DNA of 64,000 bases from Umezawaea endophytica (GCF_025061645.1 NZ_JANYMP010000040.1:1-64000), one strand, 5' to 3'. Shown: positions 16,501 through 27,786, counted from the first letter of the stretch. Notes: generated from the sequence alone by a model not told the origin. Numbers and translations: made by a program.

Positions 16501-17119
16501 GGTGCGGCAGCGCGACGAGCCCGGCGATGAACGCGGCCCGCTCCCCGTGGTCGCCGCAGAGCGTGAAGACCTCTTCGAACTGGTCGACCACCAGCAGCGT
16601 CGTCGACCTCAGGTCGTCGAGCTTCGCCAACGGGTGCGCGCCCGGCGTGATCAGCCTCGCCCGCCCACCAGCGGACGCCAGCAGGCCCGCGCGCAGCAGC
16701 GACGACTTGCCCGACCCGGACGCGCCTACCACCGCCACCAGACCGCGTTCGGCCAGCCGGTCCCCCAGCTTCTCCAGCAGCCGCTCCCGGCCGAAGAACC
16801 GGTCCGCGTCCTGCTCACCGAAGCTGGCGAGACCGACGTAGGGCGAGACCGACAGCCTCGACTCCGAGAGCGAACGCCACCGCCGCTCCCACTCCCCCTC
16901 GTCACCGCCGCAGCCGCGCACGTACGCGAGGAGCACCGGCAGGCTGGGCAGCCGCTGGCCCCTGGCGGCTTCGGCGAGCGTCGTCGGCGAGTAGTGCGTG
17001 GCGCGACCCAGTTCCCGGTAGCCGGGCGAGCCCGCTCGCTCCCGGAGCTTCCTCAGGTCGAACGCGAAGTGCTGGACCGGCCCGGCGTGCGGATCCACCG
17101 GACTCTCAGGACGCGGCAT
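13523..17119 (-). CDS. HTH-STAND NTPase with WD40 repeat propellers
   Basis: 1198 residues. An N-terminal Xre-like helix-turn-helix (about 12-80) precedes a conserved YVGLASF linker. The STAND NTPase has Walker A GASGSGKSSLLRAG near 130 and Walker B LLVVDQFEEVF near 178. A single membrane helix (about 482-505) follows, and then some fourteen WD40 repeats (about 565-1150), enough for two seven-bladed propellers. Repeats carry the usual FSPDGRTLA...RLWDV pattern. Proteins of this layout act as signal-sensing switches in actinomycetes; the ligand is unknown. Start ATG 17119 is preceded by GGGGAGGGG. It converges with the ABC permease gene. Confidence 0.9.
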   Translation of the reverse strand: MPRPESPVDPHAGPVQHFAFDLRKLRERAGSPGYRELGRATHYSPTTLAEAARGQRLPSLPVLLAYVRGCGGDEGEWERRWRSLSESRLSVSPYVGLASFGEQDADRFFGRERLLEKLGDRLAERGLVAVVGASGSGKSSLLRAGLLASAGGRARLITPGAHPLAKLDDLRSTTLLVVDQFEEVFTLCGDHGERAAFIAGLVALPHRTRVVLGLRADFYGRCADHPELAEAVEAGQLLVGPMSTEDLRRAITQPSVKAGCVVEADLVARLVADATGEPGVLPHLSHALLETWRRRQDDTLTLAGYEATGGIAGAIAKSAEDVYAEFDEERRTLARQVFLRLIAPGDGTEDTKRRVRRAELDGDHAVVLERLARARLLTVDDDGVELSHEAVLRSWPRLVEWIAEDRAGLRVHRHLTGAAQAWESHGKDAGSLYRGVPLALTKDWAQRDPGVLNERERAFLDASVAAEAGERETARRRTRRLRQLVGVLSVLLVVAVAATVVAVRARGDADAQLAVTLARKAVTDADVLGQTDPALAAQLRLAAYRLAPLPEARDSLLSTFAAPYATRITAHSEATTAAVFHPGGALLATAARDRVVVLWDVRDVHRPRELGRLVGHGDAVHAISFSPDGSKLATASYDGTARLWDVATPSAPVELAVIGAHVGHVEAVAFQADGAALATAGEDGTIRLWDLAEPRHPAPLRTFEGHTALVHGLAISGRVLASAGWDGTTRLWDMDNGLQLSIVDTPPEGLAVAFSHDGRTLATGGGDRKTRLWDVTDPRLPVLLSTTSAFAGMVHGLAFSPDDRMLATATDDKTARLWDVADLRAPSELVAFTGHTDAVWSASFSPDGKTLATTSDDRVVRLEDLGGLAVARHTGAVWSLDFSPDGRTLASGSEDATARTWRPEPLHAAETARLPAHTGPVGFVEYSPRGDVLVTGDVKGPVRLWRGTEPTALPAESDGAVTGAFTADGSLLVTSNVDGLVALWDVTDPLRPRLRSTVTSNPYDQFSNLAISGDGRTLAVATDHWEVALWDVADPDHPVALPPLTGHSGTVSAVAFAGSVLATASIDATAKLWGLADPRRPALLTTLTGHQGPVQRVVFSADHRLVATAGNDETVRVWTVADPRDPLVLKGHSDRIWAVAFSPDGRALASAGGDHTVRMWELDVDRVVDRICSIAAPPISADQWARHFPGLPYRPPCP

Positions 17120-17206
17120 GATCCCCTCCCCCGGCGGTGATCGTACCGAGAGCACCTGGGAGCACGACTTGACCTTGTCGCGGGGTAGGGGTTTGTACTG
17201 GGTGCC

Positions 17207-17929
17207 ATGCGAATCGGGGAGCTCGCCGCACTGGCCGGGGTGACGACGCGGGCGGTGCGCCACTACCACCGGCGGGGTCTGCTGCCGGAACCGCCGCGGC
17301 GCGCCAACGGCTACCGCGTCTACGGACTGCGCGACGCGCTCGTCCTGGCCCGCGTCCGACGGCTCTCCGAACTCGGTCTCAGCCTGGACGAGGTGCGCGA
17401 CGTCCTCGCCGACGGCACCGGCCGCGACTTCCACGAGATCCTCCTCGAACTCGACGACGACCTGACCCGCCAGGAAACCCGGATCCGGGACCGCCGGGCC
17501 AGGTTGGCGGCGCTGCTGCGGGGCGTCCCGACCGGCGAGGACCCGCTGTCCGCCGACCTGGCCGCGCTGCTGGAGGCCATCGGCCACCAGCCGGGGTCGA
17601 CGGCGGCGAAGGAGCGGGAACTGCTCGCGCTGCTCGACACCAGCCCGGACCGCGACCGCGTGCTGGCCGTCCTCCGCCCGCTCGCCGACGACCCGGCGGC
17701 CGTCGAGCGGGGTTCGGCGCTGAACCGGGAACTGGACGCGCTGGTCGACGCGGAGGTCGACGACCCCCGCGTCGGGCCGTTGGCCGCCGCGCTGGCCGAG
17801 AGCCTGCCCGCCGGGTTGGTGTCCGGCGAGGTCGAGGGCGGGTCGTTCGGCGAAGCGGTGCTGGAGTCGATGGCGCCCGCGCAGGCCGAGGTCGTCCGGC
17901 GTGCCCTCCGCCTGGTGGCACGGCGGTGA
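17207..17929 (+). CDS. MerR-family transcriptional regulator
   Basis: 240 residues. The N-terminal winged helix is clear (MRIGELAALAGVTTRAVRHYHRRGLL, with NGYRVY in the wing) and is followed by a dimerisation helix. The C-terminal ~130 residues are Leu/Ala-rich helices without cysteine clusters, so a metal sensor is unlikely and a small organic ligand or protein signal is more plausible. Divergent from the WD40 gene and coupled by a GTGA overlap to the next gene. Confidence 0.9.
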   Translation: MRIGELAALAGVTTRAVRHYHRRGLLPEPPRRANGYRVYGLRDALVLARVRRLSELGLSLDEVRDVLADGTGRDFHEILLELDDDLTRQETRIRDRRARLAALLRGVPTGEDPLSADLAALLEAIGHQPGSTAAKERELLALLDTSPDRDRVLAVLRPLADDPAAVERGSALNRELDALVDAEVDDPRVGPLAAALAESLPAGLVSGEVEGGSFGEAVLESMAPAQAEVVRRALRLVARR

Positions 17930-18483
17930 AGAGCCTGCTGCTGTGGGTGCGACGCGGGCGGGTGGGAGTGGGGCCGGACGACGTCGCGCTCGGTCACGCG
18001 GCCGAGCGGGTGCCGCTGATGATCGCGATGGCCTGCCTGCTCGCGCTGGAGACGGCGGTGGTGGGGCTGCTGGTGCCGTGGCCGGTGGTGCACGTGCTCG
18101 ACGTCTGCGCGGTGCTCCAGGTGCTGGTGCTCCTGGCCAGGGCGGTGACCCGGCCGCACGTCCTGCGCGCCGACTCGCTGGTGCTGCGGGACGGCGGCGC
18201 GTTCGAGGTCGTCGTGCCGCTGCGGCTGGTGGCCGCCGTCCGGGTGCGGCGGGAGCACCACACCGGGTTCCGGGCCGTGCGGCGGGACGGCACCGAGGTG
18301 GTGGTCGTCGCCGGTGACCGGACGACCGTGCGGCTCGACCTGGCCGAGCCGCTGGACGTGCCGCTGCCGGGCGGTGCCCGGTGCGCCGCCACGGCGCTGC
18401 GCTTCCACGCCGACGACCCCGCGGCGGCGGTGACGGCGATCAGCGCCCGGTGCCCGCGGATCAGCGCTTGCGGGCGAGCGTGA
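17926..18483 (+). CDS. Two-helix membrane protein, unknown function
   Basis: 185 residues. Two adjacent membrane helices at about 30-50 and 55-80 are followed by a C-terminal domain (about 80-180) rich in beta strands and Arg/Val, reminiscent of PH-like domains in actinobacterial membrane proteins. Starts with GTG overlapping the merR stop codon, so the two are co-translated. The end overlaps the convergent O-methyltransferase gene by 23 bp. Confidence 0.75.
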   Translation: MKSLLLWVRRGRVGVGPDDVALGHAAERVPLMIAMACLLALETAVVGLLVPWPVVHVLDVCAVLQVLVLLARAVTRPHVLRADSLVLRDGGAFEVVVPLRLVAAVRVRREHHTGFRAVRRDGTEVVVVAGDRTTVRLDLAEPLDVPLPGGARCAATALRFHADDPAAAVTAISARCPRISACGRA

Positions 18484-19108
18484 CGCCGTCGCGCAGGGGC
18501 AGCATGACCGAGTCGACCCGCTCGTCGCCGACGACGATGTCGTTCATCCGGCGCATCACGACGTCCGACTCGTCCTGGAACGAGTCGTCCAGGACGCGGC
18601 CGCCGCGCAGCACGTTGTCCAGCGCGATCAGGCCGCCGGGCCGCAGGCGCGTGACCAGTTCCTCGTAGTAGTCGGGGTAGCCGACCTTGTCGGCGTCGAT
18701 GAACGCGAAGTCGACCACCTCGTCCCGCGGGAGCGAGCGCAGCGTCTCCAGCGCAGGGGCCAGCCGGAGTTCGATCCGGTCCGCGACACCCGCGCGGTCC
18801 CAGTAGCGGCGGGCGATCGACGTCCACTCCTCGCTGACGTCGCACGCCAGCAGGTGGCCGTCGGTGGGGAGGCCGCGGGCGACGCAGATCGACGAGTACC
18901 CGGTGAACACGCCGACCTCGACGGCGCGGCGGGCGCCGATGAGCCGGACCAGCATGGTGAGGAACTCACCCTCGTCGTGCGAGATCTGCATCCCGGCCGA
19001 GCCTCCGGTAGCCGCGCGGGTCTCCTCCGCGAGGTCGCGCAGGACGTCGTCGGCGGGCGTGCAGTGGGCCAGCAGGTAGTCGCTCACGGCGGGGTTGATC
19101 AGGTCCAT
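18461..19108 (-). CDS. O-methyltransferase (catechol/caffeoyl-CoA OMT family)
   Basis: 215 residues. SAM motif VEVGVFTGYSS near residue 62, metal-binding aspartates in DFAFIDADKVGY near 133, and LIALDNVLRGG near 160: the signature of cation-dependent O-methyltransferases acting on vicinal hydroxyls. Start ATG 19108 gives the usual MDLINPAVSDYLL beginning; longer in-frame versions run into the divergent gene. Substrate unknown. Confidence 0.9.
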   Translation of the reverse strand: MDLINPAVSDYLLAHCTPADDVLRDLAEETRAATGGSAGMQISHDEGEFLTMLVRLIGARRAVEVGVFTGYSSICVARGLPTDGHLLACDVSEEWTSIARRYWDRAGVADRIELRLAPALETLRSLPRDEVVDFAFIDADKVGYPDYYEELVTRLRPGGLIALDNVLRGGRVLDDSFQDESDVVMRRMNDIVVGDERVDSVMLPLRDGVTLARKR

Positions 19109-19145
19109 GACGCCAAAGTAGCGGGCTTCGCCTACCTTGACCGGC

Positions 19146-19817
19146 ATGGATCTGGTCGGCGCGGCGCGAGCCGGACTGGTTCGGGTCGCGGCCCCGGCGA
19201 AGGCCGAGGACATGCGCCGGTACATGAAGTCCGAACTCCCGTTCCGCGGGGTCGCGAAGCCCGAGCGGTCGAAGCTGGCGAAGGCGCTGTTCGCCGCGCA
19301 CCCGCTGCCGGACGCCGACACGTGGGTCGCGACGGTGCTGGAACTGTGGCGCGGCGCCGGGTACCGCGAGGAGCGCTACCTGGCGCTGGACCTGCTCGGC
19401 GCCTACCCGAGGTGGTGGAGCACGAGCCTGCTGCCGCTGTACGACGAACTGGTCGTCACCGGCGCCTGGTGGGACTTCGTCGACGAGATCGCGAGCAGGC
19501 GCGTCGGCCCCCTGCTGCGCTCCGACCCGGACGTCGTCGCCCCGCTGATGCGGACGTGGGCGCGCGACGACGACCGGTGGCGGCGGCGCACGTCGGTGAT
19601 CTGCCAACTGGGCTCGAAAGCCGCGACGGACACCGACCTGCTGGCGGAGTGCGTCGAGGCGAACCTGGCCGACCCGGACTTCTTCCTGCGCAAGGGCATC
19701 GGCTGGGCCCTCCGCGAACACGCGAAGACCGACCCCGACTGGGTGCGGACGTTCGTGGACACCCACCCGGCGCTGTCGCCGCTGTCCCGGCGGGAAGCAC
19801 TGAAGCACCTCGGCTGA
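19146..19817 (+). CDS. DNA alkylation repair protein, AlkD-like
   Basis: 223 residues built of HEAT-like helical repeats. The AlkD hallmark WWDFVDEIA lies near residue 110, with the Trp/Asp pair that contacts the alkylated nucleotide. AlkD enzymes excise positively charged 3- and 7-alkylpurines without flipping the base. This is the second alkyl-base glycosylase in the window besides the Aag-type one near 2.4 kb. The ATG at 19146 is preferred to a TTG nine bases earlier. It ends two bases before the convergent gene. Confidence 0.88.
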   Translation: MDLVGAARAGLVRVAAPAKAEDMRRYMKSELPFRGVAKPERSKLAKALFAAHPLPDADTWVATVLELWRGAGYREERYLALDLLGAYPRWWSTSLLPLYDELVVTGAWWDFVDEIASRRVGPLLRSDPDVVAPLMRTWARDDDRWRRRTSVICQLGSKAATDTDLLAECVEANLADPDFFLRKGIGWALREHAKTDPDWVRTFVDTHPALSPLSRREALKHLG

Positions 19818-19819
19818 CC

Positions 19820-20596
19820 CTACGGTCGCAGCCGGTAGACAATCTGATGCGTACTGTATTCAGTAGACGTTGTGCGGTCCCGCTCCACCACCGTCACCGC
19901 GAGCACGTCGTCCCGCAGCTCCAGCCTCGCCGTGAACCGCCAGGACTCGTCCCCCACGTCCAGCACCTCGGCCAGCACGGTCCCGCGCAGGTCGCGGTCC
20001 ACGGCCACCAGCGCGCCGCCGTCGAACACGACGACCGTCCCGTCCGGCAGCACCACGGGAGCCGCGACCTGGCCGTGCCGCAACGGGTGACCGCGCTCGA
20101 CCGCGCCACCGGGCAGCAGCCGCACCACGGCGGACCGCGTCGGCTGACGCCGGTCGCACTCCACCACCCGCACGTCGTCGTCAGCGCCGACCACGTAGTG
20201 GCCGAACCCGCGCCACGCCGTCACCAGTGAGCCGTCGCGGTCGTGCAGCCAGGTGTCGAAGACGTCGTACCCCTCCAGCCCCAGCAGGAACCGACCACCG
20301 GACAGGGCCGCACCGCGCTCGCCGCGCAGTTCGGCGATCCGAGCCCCGGTGCGCAGGTCCAGCAGCAGCGCGGGCCCGAGGACGCCCCACTCGTGGTACT
20401 CCAGCGAGTCCGTCAGCACCAGCACCCGGTCCGCGCTCACGTGCGCCGCCCGCGGCTTGGCCCCGCACTCGTGCCGCCACCCCGCGGCCACCAGCGCGGT
20501 CACGTCGGCGGAGAAGGGCTCCAGCGCGTCCCGCGAGAAGGACGAACTCCCCGCGAACGTCGTGCGGTCGACCGGTTCGACGGTCCAGCGGGTCAA
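19820..20596 (-). CDS. Unknown soluble protein
   Basis: 258 residues rich in beta strands with repeated VLxxGxxVVxxGG-like patterns (for example VLPDGTVVVFDGG), suggesting a propeller-like fold, but no catalytic motif or close family is recognised. No membrane segment or signal peptide. I place the start at TTG 20596 because it lies two bases after the stop codon of the preceding gene and no ATG or GTG precedes the conserved-looking N-terminus. Confidence 0.6.
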   Translation of the reverse strand: MTRWTVEPVDRTTFAGSSSFSRDALEPFSADVTALVAAGWRHECGAKPRAAHVSADRVLVLTDSLEYHEWGVLGPALLLDLRTGARIAELRGERGAALSGGRFLLGLEGYDVFDTWLHDRDGSLVTAWRGFGHYVVGADDDVRVVECDRRQPTRSAVVRLLPGGAVERGHPLRHGQVAAPVVLPDGTVVVFDGGALVAVDRDLRGTVLAEVLDVGDESWRFTARLELRDDVLAVTVVERDRTTSTEYSTHQIVYRLRP

Positions 20597-20598
20597 TC

Positions 20599-21096
20599 TC
20601 AGCCCCTGGTCGCGTGACCCGAGTAGGTCAGCGGGAACACGAGGTCCTTGCACGCGGCGGGCACGTCGTGCGCCACCTGCACGACCATCCGGACCTCGAT
20701 CTCGCCCGCAGGCGGGATGATCACGGGGGTGTCCATCGGCACCACGCTGAGCAGGCCGGACGGGCAGCCGTCGACCTTGTTGCGCGCCGAGTCGACCGGC
20801 TGGCCGGGGATGGCGGACAGCTTCACCACGATGATGTCGACGGCGTTCGGGTTGGACAGCCGGACCTGCCGGACGCCCTCGGTGCCGGGCGACAGCTCCA
20901 CGGCCGCACCGGACACGTCGTTGATCTCGAACGGCTTGAGGTCCGAGACACCGGCCTCGCCCGCGCTCACGGAGTACGCCATCGCGGGGAGCTGGGGGTC
21001 CGGCCAGGTCAGGTGCATGGCGGCGACGACGGCCGCGCCGACACCCAGAATGGTCGTGGCGACGGCGACTTCCATTCGCGGGCCCAGACTTCGCAT
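20599..21096 (-). CDS. Membrane-anchored or secreted protein, unknown
   Basis: 165 residues. A single N-terminal hydrophobic helix (about 10-28) forms a signal anchor with no lipobox; the remainder is an extracytoplasmic beta-rich domain with two cysteines (near 110 and 149) that could pair. First gene of a two-gene unit with the downstream unknown protein (two-base gap). The 258 bp upstream holds its promoter region, but no clear -35/-10 pair is seen. Confidence 0.65.
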   Translation of the reverse strand: MRSLGPRMEVAVATTILGVGAAVVAAMHLTWPDPQLPAMAYSVSAGEAGVSDLKPFEINDVSGAAVELSPGTEGVRQVRLSNPNAVDIIVVKLSAIPGQPVDSARNKVDGCPSGLLSVVPMDTPVIIPPAGEIEVRMVVQVAHDVPAACKDLVFPLTYSGHATRG

Positions 21097-21354
21097 GGCG
21101 CAACTCCACAGGCCGTTGCTCCAGGCGGTGGGTTCGCCGCTAGCTCCCTACCGGACCGGCGACCAACTCGCCCGGCAGTTCATCGCTTCGCCCCTCGGCC
21201 CTGCGGGCCGCCCGCCAATCTTGGAGAACTTTCAACTGAGACGCAAGGACCATTCACCTAACGTGAGCCCGCGTCACTAGAGACTTAGGACCCCTCTACG
21301 ACCACCCACAGGACGGTGATCAGGCAGTACACCGATATTCCGCGCGACCGCGAT

Positions 21355-21388
21355 TCACCCGGTCGGCCTAGTCAGACCGACCGGGTGA
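21355..21388 (-). terminator. Terminator of pheST
   Basis: A perfect 12-bp stem (TCACCCGGTCGG / CCGACCGGGTGA) with a ten-base loop, beginning seven bases after the pheT stop codon on the minus strand. Confidence 0.75.
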
Positions 21389-21395
21389 CGTGGCG

Positions 21396-23870
21396 CTAAC
21401 GCAGGGTGGCGCCGTGCCGCTCGGCCAGCGAGGCCACGGCGGCGTCCCGCGCGGCGGTGGCCTCCTCGACCGTCAGCGTGCGGTCCGGCGCGCGGAACCG
21501 CAGCGCGTACGCCAGCGAACGCTTGCCCTCGCCCACCTGCTCGCCCGTGTAGACGTCGAACAGCCGGATGTCCTCCAGGAGGTCACCGCCGCCCGATTCG
21601 AGCACAGCGGAGACCTCAGCGGCGGGCACGGCCGCGTCGACGACGACCGCGACGTCGAGCAGCACCGGCGGGTACGCCGAGATGATCGGCGCGGGCCGGT
21701 TGTCGTTCAGCGGCAGCGCGTCCAGGTCCAATTCCATCGCGACCGTGCGCTTGGGCAGCCCGAGCGCCTCGACCACCTTCGGGTGCAGCTCACCGGCGTG
21801 GCCCACGGGCCAGTCGCCGACGCGCAGCTCGGCGCAGCGGCCGGGGTGCCATGGGGCGAGGTCGGACGCGACCACGCGCAGCGTGACGCCGTACGCCTTG
21901 CCGACGAGCTTCGCGGCCTCGACCGCGTCCGCCCAGTCGGCCTGGCGGCCCTTGCCCCACCAGCCCGCGTGCTCGCGGTGCCCGGCCAGCACGACGGCGA
22001 CGTGCACCGGCTGCTGCGGCAGCGCCGCGAACATGGACGCCACCTGCGCGTCGGTCGGCCGCTCGGCCACGCCGACGTCCGGCACCGGCACCTGCTGGGT
22101 GCGCGGCAGCGTGACCTGGGCGATGTTGAACAGCGCCACGTCCTTCTGGCCGCGCGCGAGGTTGCGCTGCACCGCGTCCAGCAGGCCGGGCAGCAGCGTG
22201 GTCGCCAGCGCGTGCTTCTCCGCCTCGAGCGGGTTCAGCACGCTGACCACGTTGCGGCGCGAGTCGTCCGGGATCAGCCCGAACGAGTCGAACACCGCGG
22301 GCGAGATGAACGGGAACGGCAGCACCTCGGTGTAGCCGTCCTCGGCCAGCGCGCGGGAGACCGTGCGGCGGCGGCGCTGCTGCTCGGTCAGGCCCCGACC
22401 GGCCGGGGCGGGCGGCAGCGTGGACGGGATCGTCTCGAAGCCCTCCAGCCGCAGCACCTCCTCGACCAGGTCGGCGGGCTGCACGAGGTCCGAGCGCCAC
22501 GTCGGCGGCGTCGCGGTGACCAGGGTCGTGCCGTCATCGCCGGTGCTGACCTCGACCTGGCAGCCGATCTGGCCGAGCCTGCGCGCGGTCACGCCGCGGG
22601 CGTAGCGCACGCCCGCGACGCGGTCCGGCAGGTTGATCGGCATGGTGACCGGGCCGGGCAGCTCCGGCGAGCCGACGTCGGTGCGGCCGGGCTTGATCGA
22701 GCCGTCGCCGTAGAGGTGCAGCAACTTCGCCGCGCGCTCCAGGGCCACCGGGGACAGCGCCGGGTCGACCGTGCGCTCGTAGCGCTTCGCCGCCTCGCTG
22801 GGCAGCTTGTGCCTGCGCACGGTGCGGGCGATGGTCGCCGGGTCCCAGATGGCGGCCTCCAGCAGGATGTCGCCCGTCTTGTCGCCGACCTCGGTCGACG
22901 CGCCGCCCATGACACCGGCCATGGAGATGACGCCGCTGTCGTCGGTGATGACGATGTCGTCCGCGTCGAGGACGCGCACGGTGTCGTCGAGCGTGGTGAG
23001 CTTCTCGCCCGCCTTCGCGCGCCGCACGACCAGGCCGCCGCGGACCTTCGAGGCGTCGAACGCGTGCAGCGGGTGCCCGAGTTCGATCATCACGTAGTTG
23101 GTCACGTCGACCGGCAGCGAGATCGAGCGGATGCCCGCGAGCATCAGCCTGCGGCGCATCCACCACGGCGTCGGCGCCGTCGGGTCGACCCCGCTGACCT
23201 GGCGCGCGACGAACCGGGCGCAGCCCGCGCCGTCCTCGAGGTGGACGGGCCACACCTCGCCCTCGGCCTCCGGGACCTCGACCACGGCCGGGTCGCCGAA
23301 CGCCACGTCGAACGCGCAGGCGATCTCGCGGGCGAGTCCGCGCACCGAGAACGCGTAGCCGCGGTCGGGCGTGGGCGTGACCTCCAGGACGGTGTCGTCC
23401 AGGCCGAGCAGCTCCACGGCGTCGTCACCGGGCTGGGCGGTGCCGCTGGGCAGCACGAGGATGCCCGAGTGGTCGTCGCCGAGACCCAGCTCCGAGGCGG
23501 AGCAGATCATGCCGTCGCTGGTGTGCCCGTACGTCTTGCGCGCGGAGATGGTGAAGTCGCCGGGCAGGACCGCGCCGGGCAGCGCCACGACGACCGTGTC
23601 GCCCTCGACGAAGTTCGTCGCGCCGCAGACGATGCCGTTGACCTGGTCGGGACCGACCTCGACCTGGCAGTAGCGGATGGGCTTCTTGAACTCCGTGAGC
23701 TCGGTGATCTCGACGACCCGCGCGGCGACGATCGGACCGGTGACGGGCCCGAGCGGGCGCACGTCGTCGATCTCCATGCCGATCCGGATGAAGGCGTCGG
23801 CCAACTCCTCCGGCGTGGGCGCCTCGGCGAACTCGAGGTGCTCGGTCAACCAGCTAACCGGAATACGCAC
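21396..23870 (-). CDS. pheT: Phenylalanyl-tRNA synthetase beta subunit
   Basis: 824 residues, normal for bacterial PheT. Visible domains: N-terminal B1/tRNA-binding region (MRIPVSWLTEHLE...), EMAP-like fold (about 40-150), B3/B4 editing domain (about 210-400), B5 domain and the C-terminal FDX-ACB anticodon-binding domain (about 730-824). Forms the alpha2-beta2 synthetase with PheS. Starts with GTG three bases after pheS. Confidence 0.97.
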   Translation of the reverse strand: MRIPVSWLTEHLEFAEAPTPEELADAFIRIGMEIDDVRPLGPVTGPIVAARVVEITELTEFKKPIRYCQVEVGPDQVNGIVCGATNFVEGDTVVVALPGAVLPGDFTISARKTYGHTSDGMICSASELGLGDDHSGILVLPSGTAQPGDDAVELLGLDDTVLEVTPTPDRGYAFSVRGLAREIACAFDVAFGDPAVVEVPEAEGEVWPVHLEDGAGCARFVARQVSGVDPTAPTPWWMRRRLMLAGIRSISLPVDVTNYVMIELGHPLHAFDASKVRGGLVVRRAKAGEKLTTLDDTVRVLDADDIVITDDSGVISMAGVMGGASTEVGDKTGDILLEAAIWDPATIARTVRRHKLPSEAAKRYERTVDPALSPVALERAAKLLHLYGDGSIKPGRTDVGSPELPGPVTMPINLPDRVAGVRYARGVTARRLGQIGCQVEVSTGDDGTTLVTATPPTWRSDLVQPADLVEEVLRLEGFETIPSTLPPAPAGRGLTEQQRRRRTVSRALAEDGYTEVLPFPFISPAVFDSFGLIPDDSRRNVVSVLNPLEAEKHALATTLLPGLLDAVQRNLARGQKDVALFNIAQVTLPRTQQVPVPDVGVAERPTDAQVASMFAALPQQPVHVAVVLAGHREHAGWWGKGRQADWADAVEAAKLVGKAYGVTLRVVASDLAPWHPGRCAELRVGDWPVGHAGELHPKVVEALGLPKRTVAMELDLDALPLNDNRPAPIISAYPPVLLDVAVVVDAAVPAAEVSAVLESGGGDLLEDIRLFDVYTGEQVGEGKRSLAYALRFRAPDRTLTVEEATAARDAAVASLAERHGATLR

Positions 23871-23873
23871 CGG

Positions 23874-26211
<2,338 letters not shown>

Positions 26212-26228
26212 CGTCCTCCCCTTCGGGG

Positions 26229-27770
26229 TCAGGTCGGCGGGTAGAGCGAGTAGGACGGGAAGTTGCCGTACAGCCGCTCGCCGGACGGCCCCTCCGTGAC
26301 GGCGTGCACCAGCAGCGCGCCACCGACGAACGCGCCGCGCCACGACGCGCCCCGGCCGCCGAAGACCTCGTCGCGGTCGCCGCGCGAGCGCGGTTTGTTG
26401 ATGCCGACCTTGAACGCCTGGAGGTCGGCGGCCAGCCTCCTGGCCGTGGCCTGGTCGTCGCACGCCAGCGTGGCCACGAGGGCACCGTTGCTGGCGTTCA
26501 TCGCGGACAGCAGTTCGGCTTCCGTGTCCACGAGGACGATCGTGTCGACGGGTCCGAACGGCTCGGCGTGGTGCAGGGGTGAGGAGCGCGGCGGCGAGAG
26601 GATCGCGGTCGGCGGCAGGTAGGCGGCGGTCTGCTGGCCGGGCAGGAAGCGGCCGTCGGCGAGCGACCCGCGGTAGAGCGGGACACCGCCCATCCGCACT
26701 GCCTCGTCCACCACGTCGGCCAGCTCCTTGGCCTTCGCGTCGGTGATCAGCGGGCCGAAGTCCAGTTCCGGCAACGGGTCGTCCGGGTGTTCGACCGCCA
26801 GCGGGTGGCCGAACGCGACCCCGCGCACGGCGGGCAGGTAGACGGCCAGGAAGCGGTCGAACAGCTCCCGCTGCACGACGTAGCGCGGGTAGGCCGTGCA
26901 GCGCTGCTTGGCGTAGTCGAACGCCTTGCGGATCTGCGGGCCGAGGCTGTCCCAGTCGCCGAACTCCCAGATGCCCCAGCAGTTCAGGCCCTCCTGCTCC
27001 AGGACGTGCCGCTTGTCGGAGTCGACCAGGCTCGCCACGATCTCGCCGCCGACCCCGCGCCCGCCGACGAACGAGAGGCAGCCGATGTCCGGCGAGCCGA
27101 CCAGCACCGGCGACAGCTCGCCGCCGCTGCCGCTGATCAGCGTCAGCGGCAGGCCGTGGCGGGACGCCAGCGCGGTCGCCAGCGTCAGGCAGCTCACGCC
27201 GCCGTCGGTCGGCGCCTTGGCGATGACCGCGTTGCCCGCGAGGACCTGCACGAGCATCGCGTGCACCAGCACGCTCATCGGGTAGTTCCAGCTCGCGATG
27301 TTGCTGACCGGGCCGCTCAGCGGCGCGCGGCCGTCCAGCATCGGGTCGATCTCCTCGACGTACCAGCGGACCCCTTCGACGCACCGGTCCACGTCGGCGG
27401 TCGCGAGCCGCCACGGCTTGCCGATCTCCCAGACCAGCAGCAGGGCCAGCAGGTCGCGGTGCGCCTGGAGGTCGTCCAGCGCGGCCGTGACGCGGGCCTT
27501 CCGCTGTTCCAGGGGGACTTCGGCCCACACGCGGTGGTCGTCGACCGCGGCGGCGACGGCGGCTCGGGCGCTGCCCGCGTCGAGTCGGGGTGGTCCGGCG
27601 ACGGTGGTGCCGTCGACCGGGGACGTGGCCGGGCTGGGGAAGCCCTCGCGGCGCCAGCGGCCGCCGTAGAAGTTGAGGAGCCGGTCGTCGTGGAACGCCT
27701 CCGGGGCGATCTCGGCGCAGCGGGCGTACAGCTCGCGCCACGACGTTCCCGGTTTGAGGATCAAGGACAT
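26229..27770 (-). CDS. Aldehyde dehydrogenase family protein
   Basis: 513 residues. The NAD(P)-dependent aldehyde dehydrogenase fold is supported by NIASWNYPMSVLVHAM near 185, GNAVIAKAPTDG near 210, the glutamate region EQEGLNCWG near 285 and the catalytic cysteine in QRCTAYPRYVV near 320. The usual ELGGK around the general base is replaced by EQEGLN, so it is a divergent subgroup. It sits 16 bp behind the Fe-S subunit of formate dehydrogenase with GGGAGG before its ATG, so it is co-transcribed with it. The substrate may be a C1 or C2 aldehyde such as glyoxylate, but this is only inferred from context. Confidence 0.85.
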   Translation of the reverse strand: MSLILKPGTSWRELYARCAEIAPEAFHDDRLLNFYGGRWRREGFPSPATSPVDGTTVAGPPRLDAGSARAAVAAAVDDHRVWAEVPLEQRKARVTAALDDLQAHRDLLALLLVWEIGKPWRLATADVDRCVEGVRWYVEEIDPMLDGRAPLSGPVSNIASWNYPMSVLVHAMLVQVLAGNAVIAKAPTDGGVSCLTLATALASRHGLPLTLISGSGGELSPVLVGSPDIGCLSFVGGRGVGGEIVASLVDSDKRHVLEQEGLNCWGIWEFGDWDSLGPQIRKAFDYAKQRCTAYPRYVVQRELFDRFLAVYLPAVRGVAFGHPLAVEHPDDPLPELDFGPLITDAKAKELADVVDEAVRMGGVPLYRGSLADGRFLPGQQTAAYLPPTAILSPPRSSPLHHAEPFGPVDTIVLVDTEAELLSAMNASNGALVATLACDDQATARRLAADLQAFKVGINKPRSRGDRDEVFGGRGASWRGAFVGGALLVHAVTEGPSGERLYGNFPSYSLYPPT

Positions 27771-27786
27771 GTGCGGACCTCCCGGT

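Noticed and set aside
13328-17140. A 1270-codon plus-strand open frame opposite the WD40 protein gene
   Set aside because: Shadow of the repeat protein; no conserved motif, and no ribosome-binding site at its start.
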